This document shows, one piece after another, positions 10,231-25,100 of a DNA stretch of 64,000 nt. The position numbers and the translations under genes are program-made. Within the stretch, counting starts at the first letter, position 1, and each line of letters starts with the position of its first letter. The notes beneath the pieces were generated by a model. That model was not told where the DNA came from. It saw only the letters and a list, made by a program, of their open reading frames with translations, and searched no databases. The stretch comes from Apostichopus japonicus (lineage: Eukaryota; Echinodermata; Holothuroidea; Aspidochirotida; Stichopodidae). The stretch spans positions 9,690,001 to 9,754,000 of the forward strand of contig NC_092572.1 of the NCBI RefSeq assembly GCF_037975245.1, given 5' to 3'.

Positions 10231-11715
10231 GATGACGTCTTTTGCCGATCTTTTACAGCAAGTGCCTACACGGGGAGCTGTAAGTATTAGTTAATCCACC
10301 TAATATCTCAGTCCATACAGTGGCGGGATGGCTCGGCGCACTGTACGAGCTCATGATCGAGACTCTCTTTTGCATCCCTGGTTCGAACCCCGGGTGATGA
10401 CGCCTTTTGCCGATCTTTTACAGCAAGTGAATACACGGGGAGCTGTAAGTATTAGTTAATCCACCTAATATCTCAGTCCATACAGTGGCGGGATGGCTCG
10501 GCGCACTGTACGAGCTCATGATCGAGACTCTCTTTTGCATCCCTGGTTCGAACCCCGGGTGATGACGTCTTTTGCCGATCTTTTACAGCAAGTGCCTACA
10601 CGGGGAGCTGTAAGTATTAGTTAATCCACCTAATATCTCAGTCCATACAGTGGCGGGATGGCTCGGCGCACTGTACGAGCTCATGATCGAGACTCTCTTT
10701 TGCATCCCTGGTTCGAACCCCGGGTGATGACGTCTTTTGCCGATCATTTACAGCAAGTGCCTACACGGGGAGCTGTAAGTATTAGTTAATCCACCTAATA
10801 TCTCAGTCCATACAGTGGCGGGATGGCTCGGCGCACTGTACGAGCTCATGATCGAGACTCTCTTTTGCATCCCTGGTTCGAACCCCGGGTGATGACGTCT
10901 TTTGCCGATCTTTTACAGCAAGTGCCTACACGGGGAGCTGTAAGTATTAGTTAATCCACCTAATATCTCAGTCCATACAGTGGCGGGATGGCTCGGCGCA
11001 CTGTACGAGCTCATGATCGAGACTCTCTTTTGCATCCCTGGTTCGAACCCCGGGTGATGACGCCTTTTGCCGATCTTTTACAGCAAGTGCCTACACGGGG
11101 AGCTGTAAGTATTAGTTAATCCACCTAATATCTCAGTCCATACAGTGGCGGGATGGCTCGGCGCACTGTACGAGCTCATGATCGAGACTCTCTTTTGCAT
11201 CCCTGGTTCGAACCCCGGGTGATGACGTCTTTTGCCGATCTTTTACAGCAAGTGCCTACACGGGGAGCTGTAAGTATTAGTTAATCCACCTAATATCTCA
11301 GTCCATACAGTGGCGGGATGGCTCGGCGCACTGTACGAGCTCATGATCGAGACTCTCTTTTGCATCCCTGGTTCGAACCCCGTCGGATGACGTCTTTTGC
11401 CGATCTTTTACAGCAAGTGCCTACACGGGGAGCTGTAAGTATTAGTTAATCCACCTAATATCTCAGTCCATACAGTGGCGGGATGGCTCGGCGCACTGTA
11501 CGAGCTCATGATCGAGACTCTCTTTTGCATCCCTGGTTCGAACCCCGGGTGATGACGTCTTTTGCCGATCTTTTACAGCAAGTGCCTACACGGGGAGCTG
11601 TAAGTATTAGTTAATCCACCTAATATCTCAGTCCATACAGTGGCGGGATGGCTCGGCGCACTGTACGAGCTCATGATCGAGACTCTCTTTTGCATCCCTG
11701 GTTCGAACCCCGGGT
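10066..11715 (+). repeat. Block-duplicated segment B, copy 1 (10 units)
   Basis: The T8/C8 order of these 10 units matches 12376-14025. Unit 10726 carries the rare T21A change, shared with unit 13036 at exactly 2310 bp (14 units). Private changes inside this copy (CC to AA at 35-36 in unit 10396; GGT to TCG at 163-165 in unit 11221) are absent from the partner. Its first unit (10066) is also the last unit of segment A copy 2. One shared rare variant makes this weaker than segment A. Confidence 0.6.
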
Positions 11716-12375
11716 GATGACGCCTTTTGCCGATCTTTTACAGCAAGTGCCTACACGGGGAGCTGTAAGTATTAGTTAATCCACCTAATATCTCAGTCCA
11801 TACAGTGGCGGGATGGCTCGGCGCACTGTACGAGCTCATGATCGAGACGCTCTTTTGCATCCCTGGTTCGAACCCCGGGTGATGACGTCTTTTGCCGATC
11901 TTTTACAGCAAGTGCCTACACGGGGAGCTGTAAGTATTAGTTAATCCACCTAATATCTCAGTCCATACAGTGGCGGGATGGCTCGGCGCACTGTACGAGC
12001 TCATGATCGAGACTCTCTTTTGCATCCCTGGTTCGAACCCCGGGTGATGACGTCTTTTGCCGATCTTTTACAGCAAGTGCCTACACGGGGAGCTGTAAGT
12101 ATTAGTTAATCCACCTAATATCTCAGTCCATACAGTGGCGGGATGGCTCGGCGCACTGTACGAGCTCATGATCGAGACTCTCTTTTGCATCCCTGGTTCG
12201 AACCCCGGGTGATGACGTCTTTTGCCGATCTTTTACAGCAAGTGCCTACACGGGGAGCTGTAAGTATTAGTTAATCCACCTAATATCTCAGTCCATACAG
12301 TGGCGGGATGGCTCGGCGCACTGTACGAGCTCATGATCGAGACTCTCTTTTGCATCCCTGGTTCGAACCCCGGGT

Positions 12376-14025
12376 GATGACGTCTTTTGCCGATCTTTTA
12401 CAGCAAGTGCCTACACGGGGAGCTGTAAGTATTAGTTAATCCACCTAATATCTCAGTCCATACAGTGGCGGGATGGCTCGGCGCACTGTACGAGCTCATG
12501 ATCGAGACTCTCTTTTGCATCCCTGGTTCGAACCCCGGGTGATGACGTCTTTTGCCGATCTTTTACAGCAAGTGCCTACACGGGGAGCTGTAAGTATTAG
12601 TTAATCCACCTAATATCTCAGTCCATACAGTGGCGGGATGGCTCGGCGCACTGTACGAGCTCATGATCGAGACTCTCTTTTGCATCCCTGGTTCGAACCC
12701 CGGGTGATGACGCCTTTTGCCGATCTTTTACAGCAAGTGCCTACACGGGGAGCTGTAAGTATTAGTTAATCCACCTAATATCTCAGTCCATACAGTGGCG
12801 GGATGGCTCGGCGCACTGTACGAGCTCATGATCGAGACTCTCTTTTGCATCCCTGGTTCGAACCCCGGGTGATGACGTCTTTTGCCGATCTTTTACAGCA
12901 AGTGCCTACACGGGGAGCTGTAAGTATTAGTTAATCCACCTAATATCTCAGTCCATACAGTGGCGGGATGGCTCGGCGCACTGTACGAGCTCATGATCGA
13001 GACTCTCTTTTGCATCCCTGGTTCGAACCCCGGGTGATGACGTCTTTTGCCGATCATTTACAGCAAGTGCCTACACGGGGAGCTGTAAGTATTAGTTAAT
13101 CCACCTAATATCTCAGTCCATACAGTGGCGGGATGGCTCGGCGCACTGTACGAGCTCATGATCGAGACTCTCTTTTGCATCCCTGGTTCGAACCCCGGGT
13201 GATGACGTCTTTTGCCGATCTTTTACAGCAAGTGCCTACACGGGGAGCTGTAAGTATTAGTTAATCCACCTAATATCTCAGTCCATACAGTGGCGGGATG
13301 GCTCGGCGCACTGTACGAGCTCATGATCGAGACTCTCTTTTGCATCCCTGGTTCGAACCCCGGGTGATGACGCCTTTTGCCGATCTTTTACAGCAAGTGC
13401 CTACACGGGGAGCTGTAAGTATTAGTTAATCCACCTAATATCTCAGTCCATACAGTGGCGGGATGGCTCGGCGCACTGTACGAGCTCATGATCGAGACTC
13501 TCTTTTGCATCCCTGGTTCGAACCCCGGGTGATGACGTCTTTTGCCGATCTTTTACAGCAAGTGCCTACACGGGGAGCTGTAAGTATTAGTTAATCCACC
13601 TAATATCTCAGTCCATACAGTGGCGGGATGGCTCGGCGCACTGTACGAGCTCATGATCGAGACTCTCTTTTGCATCCCTGGTTCGAACCCCGGGTGATGA
13701 CGTCTTTTGCCGATCTTTTACAGCAAGTGCCTACACGGGGAGCTGTAAGTATTAGTTAATCCACCTAATATCTCAGTCCATACAGTGGCGGGATGGCTCG
13801 GCGCACTGTACGAGCTCATGATCGAGACTCTCTTTTGCATCCCTGGTTCGAACCCCGGGTGATGACGTCTTTTGCCGATCTTTTACAGCAAGTGCCTACA
13901 CGGGGAGCTGTAAGTATTAGTTAATCCACCTAATATCTCAGTCCATACAGTGGCGGGATGGCTCGGCGCACTGTACGAGCTCATGATCGAGACTCTCTTT
14001 TGCATCCCTGGTTCGAACCCCGGGT
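12376..14025 (+). repeat. Block-duplicated segment B, copy 2 (10 units)
   Basis: Partner of 10066-11715, offset 14 units. It shares T21A (unit 13036) and the position-8 pattern. Copy 1's private variants are missing, so they either arose after the duplication or were erased here. Confidence 0.6.
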
Positions 14026-15840
14026 GATGACGTCTTTTGCCGATCTTTTACAGCAAGTGCCTACACGGGGAGCTGTAAGTATTAGTTAATCCACCTAATA
14101 TCTCAGTCCATACAGTGGCGGGATGGCTCGGCGCACTGTACGAGCTCATGATCGAGACTCTCTTTTGCATCCCTGGTTCGAACCCCGGGTGATGACGCCT
14201 TTTGCCGATCTTTTACAGCAAGTGCCTACACGGGGAGCTGTAAGTATTAGTTAATCCACCTAATATCTCAGTCCATACAGTGGCGGGATGGCTCGGCGCA
14301 CTGTACGAGCTCATGATCGAGACTCTCTTTTGCATCCCTGGTTCGAACCCCGGGTGATGACGTCTTTTGCCGATCTTTTACAGCAAGTGCCTACACGGGG
14401 AGCTGTAAGTATTAGTTAATCCACCTAATATCTCAGTCCATACAGTGGCGGGATGGCTCGGCGCACTGTACGAGCTCATGATCGAGACTCTCTTTTGCAT
14501 CCCTGGTTCGAACCCCGGGTGATGACGTCTTTTGCCGATCTTTTACAGCAAGTGCCTACACGGGGAGCTGTAAGTATTAGTTAATCCACCTAATATCTCA
14601 GTCCATACAGTGGCGGGATGGCTCGGCGCACTGTACGAGCTCATGATCGAGACTCTCTTTTGCATCCCTGGTTCGAACCCCGGGTGATGACGCCTTTTGC
14701 CGATCTTTTACAGCAAGTGCCTACACGGGGAGCTGTAAGTATTAGTTAATCCACCTAATATCTCAGTCCATACAGTGGCGGGATGGCTCGGCGCACTGTA
14801 CGAGCTCATGATCGAGACTCTCTTTTGCATCCCTGGTTCGAACCCCGGGTGATGACGCCTTTTGCCGATCTTTTACAGCAAGTGCCTACACGGGGAGCTG
14901 TAAGTATTAGTTAATCCACCTAATATCTCAGTCCATACAGTGGCGGGATGGCTCGGCGCACTGTACGAGCTCATGATCGAGACTCTCTTTTGCATCCCTG
15001 GTTCGAACCCCGGGTGATGACGTCTTTTGCCGATCTTTTACAGCAAGTGCCTACACGGGGAGCTGTAAGTATTAGTTAATCCACCTAATATCTCAGTCCA
15101 TACAGTGGCGGGATGGCTCGGCGCACTGTACGAGCTCATGATCGAGACTCTCTTTTGCATCCCTGGTTCGAACCCCGGGTGATGACGTCTTTTGCCGATC
15201 TTTTACAGCAAGTGCCTACACGGGGAGCTGTAAGTATTAGTTAATCCACCTAATATCTCAGTCCATACAGTGGCGGGATGGCTCGGCGCACTGTACGAGC
15301 TCATGATCGAGACTCTCTTTTGCATCCCTGGTTCGAACCCCGGGTGATGACGTCTTTTGCCGATCTTTTACAGCAAGTGCCTACACGGGGAGCTGTAAGT
15401 ATTAGTTAATCCACCTAATATCTCAGTCCATACAGTGGCGGGATGGCTCGGCGCACTGTACGAGCTCATGATCGAGACTCTCTTTTGCATCCCTGGTTCG
15501 AACCCCGGGTGATGACGCCTTTTGCCGATCTTTTACAGCAAGTGCCTACACGGGGAGCTGTAAGTATTAGTTAATCCACCTAATATCTCAGTCCATACAG
15601 TGGCGGGATGGCTCGGCGCACTGTACGAGCTCATGATCGAGACTCTCTTTTGCATCCCTGGTTCGAACCCCGGGTGATGACGTCTTTTGCCGATCTTTTA
15701 CAGCAAGTGCCTACACGGGGAGCTGTAAGTATTAGTTAATCCACCTAATATCTCAGTCCATACAGTGGCGGGATGGCTCGGCGCACTGTACGAGCTCATG
15801 ATCGAGACTCTCTTTTGCATCCCTGGTTCGAACCCTGGGT

Positions 15841-16170
15841 GATGACGTCTTTTGCCGATCTTTTACAGCAAGTGCCTACACGGGGAGCTGTAAGTATTAG
15901 TTAATCCACCTAATATATCAGTCCATACAGTGGCGGGATGGCTCGGCGCACTGTACGAGCTCATGATCGAGACTCACTTTTGCATCCCTGGTTCGAACCC
16001 CGGGTGATGACGTCTTTTGCCGATCTTTTACAGCAAGTGCCTACACGGGGAGCTGTAAGTATTAGTTAATCCACCTAATATATCAGTCCATACAGTGGCG
16101 GGATGGCTCGGCGCACTGTACGAGCTCATGATCGAGACTCTCTTTTGCATCCCTGGTTCGAACCCCGGGT
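15841..16170 (+). repeat. Adjacent unit pair sharing C77A
   Basis: Units 15841 and 16006 both read TAATATATCAG where others read TAATATCTCAG. Unit 15841 also has its own T136A-type change (CTCACTTTT near 15975), so the duplication predates that change or it was lost from the second copy. Confidence 0.65.
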
Positions 16171-19100
16171 GATGACGCCTTTTGCCGATCTTTTACAGCA
16201 AGTGCCTACACGGGGAGCTGTAAGTATTAGTTAATCCACCTAATATCTCAGTCCATACAGTGGCGGGATGGCTCGGCGCACTGTACGAGCTCATGATCGA
16301 GACTCTCTTTTGCATCCCTGGTTCGAACCCCGGGTGATGACGTCTTTTGCCGATCTTTTACAGCAAGTGCCTACACGGGGAGCTGTAAGTATTAGTTAAT
16401 CCACCTAATATCTCAGTCCATACAGTGGCGGGATGGCTCGGCGCACTGTACGAGCTCATGATCGAGACTCTCTTTTGCATCCCTGGTTCGAACCCCGGGT
16501 GATGACGTCTTTTGCCGATCTTTTACAGCAAGTGCCTACACGGGGAGCTGTAAGTATTAGTTAATCCACCTAATATCTCAGTCCATACAGTGGCGGGATG
16601 GCTCGGCGCACTGTACGAGCTCATGATCGAGACTCTCTTTTGCATCCCTGGTTCGAACCCCGGGTGATGACGTCTTTTGCCGATCTTTTACAGCAAGTGC
16701 CTACACGGGGAGCTGTAAGTATTAGTTAATCCACCTAATATCTCAGTCCATACAGTGGCGGGATGGCTCGGCGCACTGTACGAGCTCATGATCGAGACTC
16801 TCTTTTGCATCCCTGGTTCGAACCCCGGGTGATGACGTCTTTTGCCGATCTTTTACAGCAAGTGCCTACACGGGGAGCTGTAAGTATTAGTTAATCCACC
16901 TAATATCTCAGTCCATACAGTGGCGGGATGGCTCGGCGCACTGTACGAGCTCATGATCGAGACTCTCTTTTGCATCCCTGGTTCGAACCCCGGGTGATGA
17001 CGCCTTTTGCCGATCTTTTACAGCAAGTGCCTACACGGGGAGCTGTAAGTATTAGTTAATCCACCTAATATCTCAGTCCATACAGTGGCGGGATGGCTCG
17101 GCGCACTGTACGAGCTCATGATCGAGACTCTCTTTTGCATCCCTGGTTCGAACCCCGGGTGATGACGCCTTTTGCCGATCTTTTACAGCAAGTGCCTACA
17201 CGGGGAGCTGTAAGTATTAGTTAATCCACCTAATATCTCAGTCCATACAGTGGCGGGATGGCTCGGCGCACTGTACGAGCTCATGATCGAGACTCTCTTT
17301 TGCATCCCTGGTTCGAACCCCGGGTGATGACGTCTTTTGCCGATCTTTTACAGCAAGTGCCTACACGGGGAGCTGTAAGTATTAGTTAATCCACCTAATA
17401 TCTCAGTCCATACAGTGGCGGGATGGCTCGGCGCACTGTACGAGCTCATGATCGAGACTCTCTTTTGCATCCCTGGTTCGAACCCCGGGTGATGACGTCT
17501 TTTGCCGATCTTTTACAGCAAGTGCCTACACGGGGAGCTGTAAGTATTAGTTAATCCACCTAATATCTCAGTCCATACAGTGGCGGGATGGCTCGGCGCA
17601 CTGTACGAGCTCATGATCGAGACTCTCTTTTGCATCCCTGGTTCGAACCCCGGGTGATGACGTCTTTTGCCGATCTTTTACAGCAAGTGCCTACACGGGG
17701 AGCTGTAAGTATTAGTTAATCCACCTAATATCTCAGTCCATACAGTGGCGGGATGGCTCGGCGCACTGTACGAGCTCATGATCGAGACTCTCTTTTGCAT
17801 CCCTGGTTCGAACCCCGGGTGATGACGTCTTTTGCCGATCTTTTACAGCAAGTGCCTACACGGGGAGCTGTAAGTATTAGTTAATCCACCTAATATCTCA
17901 GTCCATACAGTGGCGGGATGGCTCGGCGCACTGTACGAGCTCATGATCGAGACTCTCTTTTGCATCCCTGGTTCGAACCCCGGGTGATGACGTCTTTTGC
18001 CGATCTTTTACAGCAAGTGCCTACACGGGGAGCTGTAAGTATTAGTTAATCCACCTAATATCTCAGTCCATACAGTGGCGGGATGGCTCGGCGCACTGTA
18101 CGAGCTCATGATCGAGACTCTCTTTTGCATCCCTGGTTCGAACCCCGGGTGATGACGTCTTTTGCCGATCTTTTACAGCAAGTGCCTACACGGGGAGCTG
18201 TAAGTATTAGTTAATCCACCTAATATCTCAGTCCATACAGTGGCGGGATGGCTCGGCGCACTGTACGAGCTCATGATCGAGACTCTCTTTTGCATCCCTG
18301 GTTCGAACCCCGGGTGATGACGTCTTTTGCCGATCTTTTACAGCAAGTGCCTACACGGGGAGCTGTAAGTATTAGTTAATCCACCTAATATCTCAGTCCA
18401 TACAGTGGCGGGATGGCTCGGCGCACTGTACGAGCTCATGATCGAGACTCTCTTTTGCATCCCTGGTTCGAACCCCGGGTGATGACGTCTTTTGCCGATC
18501 TTTTACAGCAAGTGCCTACACGGGGAGCTGTAAGTATTAGTTAATCCACCTAATATCTCAGTCCATACAGTGGCGGGATGGCTCGGCGCACTGTACGAGC
18601 TCATGATCGAGACTCTCTTTTGCATCCCTGGTTCGAACCCCGGGTGATGACGTCTTTTGCCGATCTTTTACAGCAAGTGCCTACACGGGGAGCTGTAAGT
18701 ATTAGTTAATCCACCTAATATCTCAGTCCATACAGTGGCGGGATGGCTCGGCGCACTGTACGAGCTCATGATCGAGACTCTCTTTTGCATCCCTGGTTCG
18801 AACCCCGGGTGATGACGCCTTTTGCCGATCTTTTACAGCAAGTGCCTACACGGGGAGCTGTAAGTATTAGTTAATCCACCTAATATCTCAGTCCATACAG
18901 TGGCGGGATGGCTCGGCGCACTGTACGAGCTCATGATCGAGACTCTCTTTTGCATCCCTGGTTCGAACCCCGGGTGATGACGTCTTTTGCCGATCTTTTA
19001 CAGCAAGTGCCTACACGGGGAGCTGTAAGTATTAGTTAATCCACCTAATATCTCAGTCCATACAGTGGCGGGATGGCTCGGCGCACTGTCCGAGCTCATG

Positions 19101-22100
19101 ATCGAGACTCTCTTTTGCATCCCTGGTTCGAACCCCGGGTGATGACGTCTTTTGCCGATCTTTTACAGCAAGTGCCTACACGGGGAGCTGTAAGTATTAG
19201 TTAATCCACCTAATATCTCAGTCCATACAGTGGCGGGATGGCTCGGCGCACTGTACGAGCTCATGATCGAGACTCTCTTTTGCATCCCTGGTTCGAACCC
19301 CGGGTGATGACGCCTTTTGCCGATCTTTTACAGCAAGTGCCTACACGGGGAGCTGTAAGTATTAGTTAATCCACCTAATATCTCAGTCCATACAGTGGCG
19401 GGATGGCTCGGCGCACTGTACGAGCTCATGATCGAGACTCTCTTTTGCATCCCTGGTTCGAACCCCGGGTGATGACGTCTTTTGCCGATCTTTTACAGCA
19501 AGTGCCTACACGGGGAGCTGTAAGTATTAGTTAATCCACCTAATATCTCAGTCCATACAGTGGCGGGATGGCTCGGCGCACTGTACGAGCTCATGATCGA
19601 GACTCTCTTTTGCATCCCTGGTTCGAACCCCGGGTGATGACGTCTTTTGCCGATCTTTTACAGCAAGTGCCTACACGGGGAGCTGTAAGTATTAGTTAAT
19701 CCACCTAATATCTCAGTCCATACAGTGGCGGGATGGCTCGGCGCACTGTACGAGCTCATGATCGAGACTCTCTTTTGCATCCCTGGTTCGAACCCCGGGT
19801 GATGACGCCTTTTGCCGATCTTTTACAGCAAGTGCCTACACGGGGAGCTGTAAGTATTAGTTAATCCACCTAATATCTCAGTCCATACAGTGGCGGGATG
19901 GCTCGGCGCACTGTACGAGCTCATGATCGAGACTCTCTTTTGCATCCCTGGTTCGAACCCCGGGTGATGACGTCTTTTGCCGATCTTTTACAGCAAGTGC
20001 CTACACGGGGAGCTGTAAGTATTAGTTAATCCACCTAATATCTCAGTCCATACAGTGGCGGGATGGCTCGGCGCACTGTACGAGCTCATGATCGAGACTC
20101 TCTTTTGCATCCCTGGTTCGAACCCCGGGTGATGACGCCTTTTGCCGATCTTTTACAGCAAGTGCCTACACGGGGAGCTGTAAGTATTAGTTAATCCACC
20201 TAATATCTCAGTCCATACAGTGGCGGGATGGCTCGGCGCACTGTACGAGCTCATGATCGAGACTCTCTTTTGCATCCCTGGTTCGAACCCCGGGTGATGA
20301 CGTCTTTTGCCGATCTTTTACAGCAAGTGCCTACACGGGGAGCTGTAAGTATTAGTTAATCCACCTAATATCTCAGTCCATACAGTGGCGGGATGGCTCG
20401 GCGCACTGTACGAGCTCATGATCGAGACTCTCTTTTGCATCCCTGGTTCGAACCCCGGGTGATGACGTCTTTTGCCGATCTTTTACAGCAAGTGCCTACA
20501 CGGGGAGCTGTAAGTATTAGTTAATCCACCTAATATCTCAGTCCATACAGTGGCGGGATGGCTCGGCGCACTGTACGAGCTCATGATCGAGACTCTCTTT
20601 TGCATCCCTGGTTCGAACCCCGGGTGATGACGTCTTTTGCCGATCTTTTACAGCAAGTGCCTACACGGGGAGCTGTAAGTATTAGTTAATCCACCTAATA
20701 TCTCAGTCCATACAGTGGCGGGATGGCTCGGCGCACTGTACGAGCTCATGATCGAGACTCTCTTTTGCATCCCTGGTTCGAACCCCGGGTGATGACGCCT
20801 TTTGCCGATCTTTTACAGCAAGTGCCTACACGGGGAGCTGTAAGTATTAGTTAATCCACCTAATATCTCAGTCCATACAGTGGCGGTATGGCTCGGCGCA
20901 CTGTACGAGCTCATGATCGAGACTCTCTTTTGCATCCCTGGTTCGAACCCCGGGTGATGACGTCTTTTGCCGATCTTTTACAGCAAGTGCCTACACGGGG
21001 AGCTGTAAGTATTAGTTAATCCACCTAATATCTCAGTCCATACAGTGGCGGGATGGCTCGGCGCACTGTACGAGCTCATGATCGAGACTCTCTTTTGCAT
21101 CCCTGGTTCGAACCCCGGGTGATGACGTCTTTTGCCGATCTTTTACAGCAAGTGCCTACACGGGGAGCTGTAAGTATTAGTTAATCCACCTAATATCTCA
21201 GTCCATACAGTGGCGGGATGGCTCGGCGCACTGTACGAGCTCATGATCGAGACTCTCTTTTGCATCCCTGGTTCGAACCCCGGGTGATGACGTCTTTTGC
21301 CGATCTTTTACAGCAAGTGCCTACACGGGGAGCTGTAAGTATTAGTTAATCCACCTAATATCTCAGTCCATACAGTGGCGGGATGGCTCGGCGCACTGTA
21401 CGAGCTCATGATCGAGACTCTCTTTTGCATCCCTGGTTCGAACCCCGGGTGATGACGTCTTTTGCCGATCTTTTACAGCAAGTGCCTACACGGGGAGCTG
21501 TAAGTATTAGTTAATCCACCTAATATCTCAGTCCATACAGTGGCGGGATGGCTCGGCGCACTGTACGAGCTCATGATCGAGACTCTCTTTTGCATCCCTG
21601 GTTCGAACCCCGGGTGATGACGTCTTTTGCCGATCTTTTACAGCAAGTGCCTACACGGGGAGCTGTAAGTATTAGTTAATCCACCTAATATCTCAGTCCA
21701 TACAGTGGCGGGATGGCTCGGCGCACTGTACGAGCTCATGATCGAGACTCTCTTTTGCATCCCTGGTTCGAACCCCGGGTGATGACGTCTTTTGCCGATC
21801 TTTTACAGCAAGTGCCTACACGGGGAGCTGTAAGTATTAGTTAATCCACCTAATATCTCAGTCCATACAGTGGCGGGATGGCTCGGCGCACTGTACGAGC
21901 TCATGATCGAGACTCTCTTTTGCATCCCTGGTTCGAACCCCGGGTGATGACGCCTTTTGCCGATCTTTTACAGCAAGTGCCTACACGGGGAGCTGTAAGT
22001 ATTAGTTAATCCACCTAATATCTCAGTCCATACAGTGGCGGGATGGCTCGGCGCACTGTACGAGCTCATGATCGAGACTCTCTTTTGCATCCCTGGTTCG

Positions 22101-25100
22101 AACCCCGGGTGATGACGTCTTTTGCCGATCTTTTACAGCAAGTGCCTACACGGGGAGCTGTAAGTATTAGTTAATCCACCTAATATCTCAGTCCATACAG
22201 TGGCGGGATGGCTCGGCGCACTGTACGAGCTCATGATCGAGACTCTCTTTTGCATCCCTGGTTCGAACCCCGGGTGATGACGTCTTTTGCCGATCTTTTA
22301 CAGCAAGTGCCTACACGGGGAGCTGTAAGTATTAGTTAATCCACCTAATATCTCAGTCCATACAGTGGCGGGATGGCTCGGCGCACTGTACGAGCTCATG
22401 ATCGAGACTCTCTTTTGCATCCCTGGTTCGAACCCCGGGTGATGACGCCTTTTGCCGATCTTTTACAGCAAGTGCCTACACGGGGAGCTGTAAGTATTAG
22501 TTAATCCACCTAATATCTCAGTCCATACAGTGGCGGGATGGCTCGGCGCACTGTACGAGCTCATGATCGAGACTCTCTTTTGCATCCCTGGTTCGAACCC
22601 CGGGTGATGACGTCTTTTGCCGATCTTTTACAGCAAGTGCCTACACGGGGAGCTGTAAGTATTAGTTAATCCACCTAATATCTCAGTCCATACAGTGGCG
22701 GGATGGCTCGGCGCACTGTACGAGCTCATGATCGAGACTCTCTTTTGCATCCCTGGTTCGAACCCCGGGTGATGACGTCTTTTGCCGATCTTTTACAGCA
22801 AGTGCCTACACGGGGAGCTGTAAGTATTAGTTAATCCACCTAATATCTCAGTCCATACAGTGGCGGGATGGCTCGGCGCACTGTACGAGCTCATGATCGA
22901 GACTCTCTTTTGCATCCCTGGTTCGAACCCCGGGTGATGACGTCTTTTGCCGATCTTTTACAGCAAGTGCCTACACGGGGAGCTGTAAGTATTAGTTAAT
23001 CCACCTAATATCTCAGTCCATACAGTGGCGGGATGGCTCGGCGCACTGTACGAGCTCATGATCGAGACTCTCTTTTGCATCCCTGGTTCGAACCCCGGGT
23101 GATGACGTCTTTTGCCGATCTTTTACAGCAAGTGCCTACACGGGGAGCTGTAAGTATTAGTTAATCCACCTAATATCTCAGTCCATACAGTGGCGGGATG
23201 GCTCGGCGCACTGTACGAGCTCATGATCGAGACTCTCTTTTGCATCCCTGGTTCGAACCCCGGGTGATGACGTCTTTTGCCGATCTTTTACAGCAAGTGC
23301 CTACACGGGGAGCTGTAAGTATTAGTTAATCCACCTAATATCTCAGTCCATACAGTGGCGGGATGGCTCGGCGCACTGTACGAGCTCATGATCGAGACTC
23401 TCTTTTGCATCCCTGGTTCGAACCCCGGGTGATGACGTCTTTTGCCGATCTTTTACAGCAAGTGCCTACACGGGGAGCTGTAAGTATTAGTTAATCCACC
23501 TAATATCTCAGTCCATACAGTGGCGGGATGGCTCGGCGCACTGTACGAGCTCATGATCGAGACTCTCTTTTGCATCCCTGGTTCGAACCCCGGGTGATGA
23601 CGTCTTTTGCCGATCTTTTACAGCAAGTGCCTACACGGGGAGCTGTAAGTATTAGTTAATCCACCTAATATCTCAGTCCATACAGTGGCGGGATGGCTCG
23701 GCGCACTGTACGAGCTCATGATCGAGACTCTCTTTTGCATCCCTGGTTCGAACCCCGGGTGATGACGTCTTTTGCCGATCTTTTACAGCAAGTGCCTACA
23801 CGGGGAGCTGTAAGTATTAGTTAATCCACCTAATATCTCAGTCCATACAGTGGCGGGATGGCTCGGCGCACTGTACGAGCTCATGATCGAGACTCTCTTT
23901 TGCATCCCTGGTTCGAACCCCGGGTGATGACGCCTTTTGCCGATCTTTTACAGCAAGTGCCTACACGGGGAGCTGTAAGTATTAGTTAATCCACCTAATA
24001 TCTCAGTCCATACAGTGGCGGGATGGCTCGGCGCACTGTACGAGCTCATGATCGAGACTCTCTTTTGCATCCCTGGTTCGAACCCCGGGTGATGACGCCT
24101 TTTGCCGATCTTTTACAGCAAGTGCCTACACGGGGAGCTGTAAGTATTAGTTAATCCACCTAATATCTCAGTCCATACAGTGGCGGGATGGCTCGGCGCA
24201 CTGTACGAGCTCATGATCGAGACTCTCTTTTGCATCCCTGGTTCGAACCCCGGGTGATGACGTCTTTTGCCGATCTTTTACAGCAAGTGCCTACACGGGG
24301 AGCTGTAAGTATTAGTTAATCCACCTAATATCTCAGTCCATACAGTGGCGGGATGGCTCGGCGCACTGTACGAGCTCATGATCGAGACTCTCTTTTGCAT
24401 CCCTGGTTCGAACCCCGGGTGATGACGTCTTTTGCCGATCTTTTACAGCAAGTGCCTACACGGGGAGCTGTAAGTATTAGTTAATCCACCTAATATCTCA
24501 GTCCATACAGTGGCGGGATGGCTCGGCGCACTGTACGAGCTCATGATCGAGACTCTCTTTTGCATCCCTGGTTCGAACCCCGGGTGATGACGCCTTTTGC
24601 CGATCTTTTACAGCAAGTGCCTACACGGGGAGCTGTAAGTATAAGTTAATCCACCTAATATCTCAGTCCATACAGTGGCGGGATGGCTCGGCGCACTGTA
24701 CGAGCTCATGATCGAGACTCTCTTTTGCATCCCTGGTTCGAACCCCGGGTGATGACGTCTTTTGCCGATCTTTTACAGCAAGTGCCTACACGGGGAGCTG
24801 TAAGTATTAGTTAATCCACCTAATATCTCAGTCCATACAGTGGCGGGATGGCTCGGCGCACTGTACGAGCTCATGATCGAGACTCTCTTTTGCATCCCTG
24901 GTTCGAACCCCGGGTGATGACGTCTTTTGCCGATCTTTTACAGCAAGTGCCTACACGGGGAGCTGTAAGTATTAGTTAATCCACCTAATATCTCAGTCCA
25001 TACAGTGGCGGGATGGCTCGGCGCACTGTACGAGCTCATGATCGAGACTCTCTTTTGCATCCCTGGTTCGAACCCCGGGTGATGACGTCTTTTGCCGATC

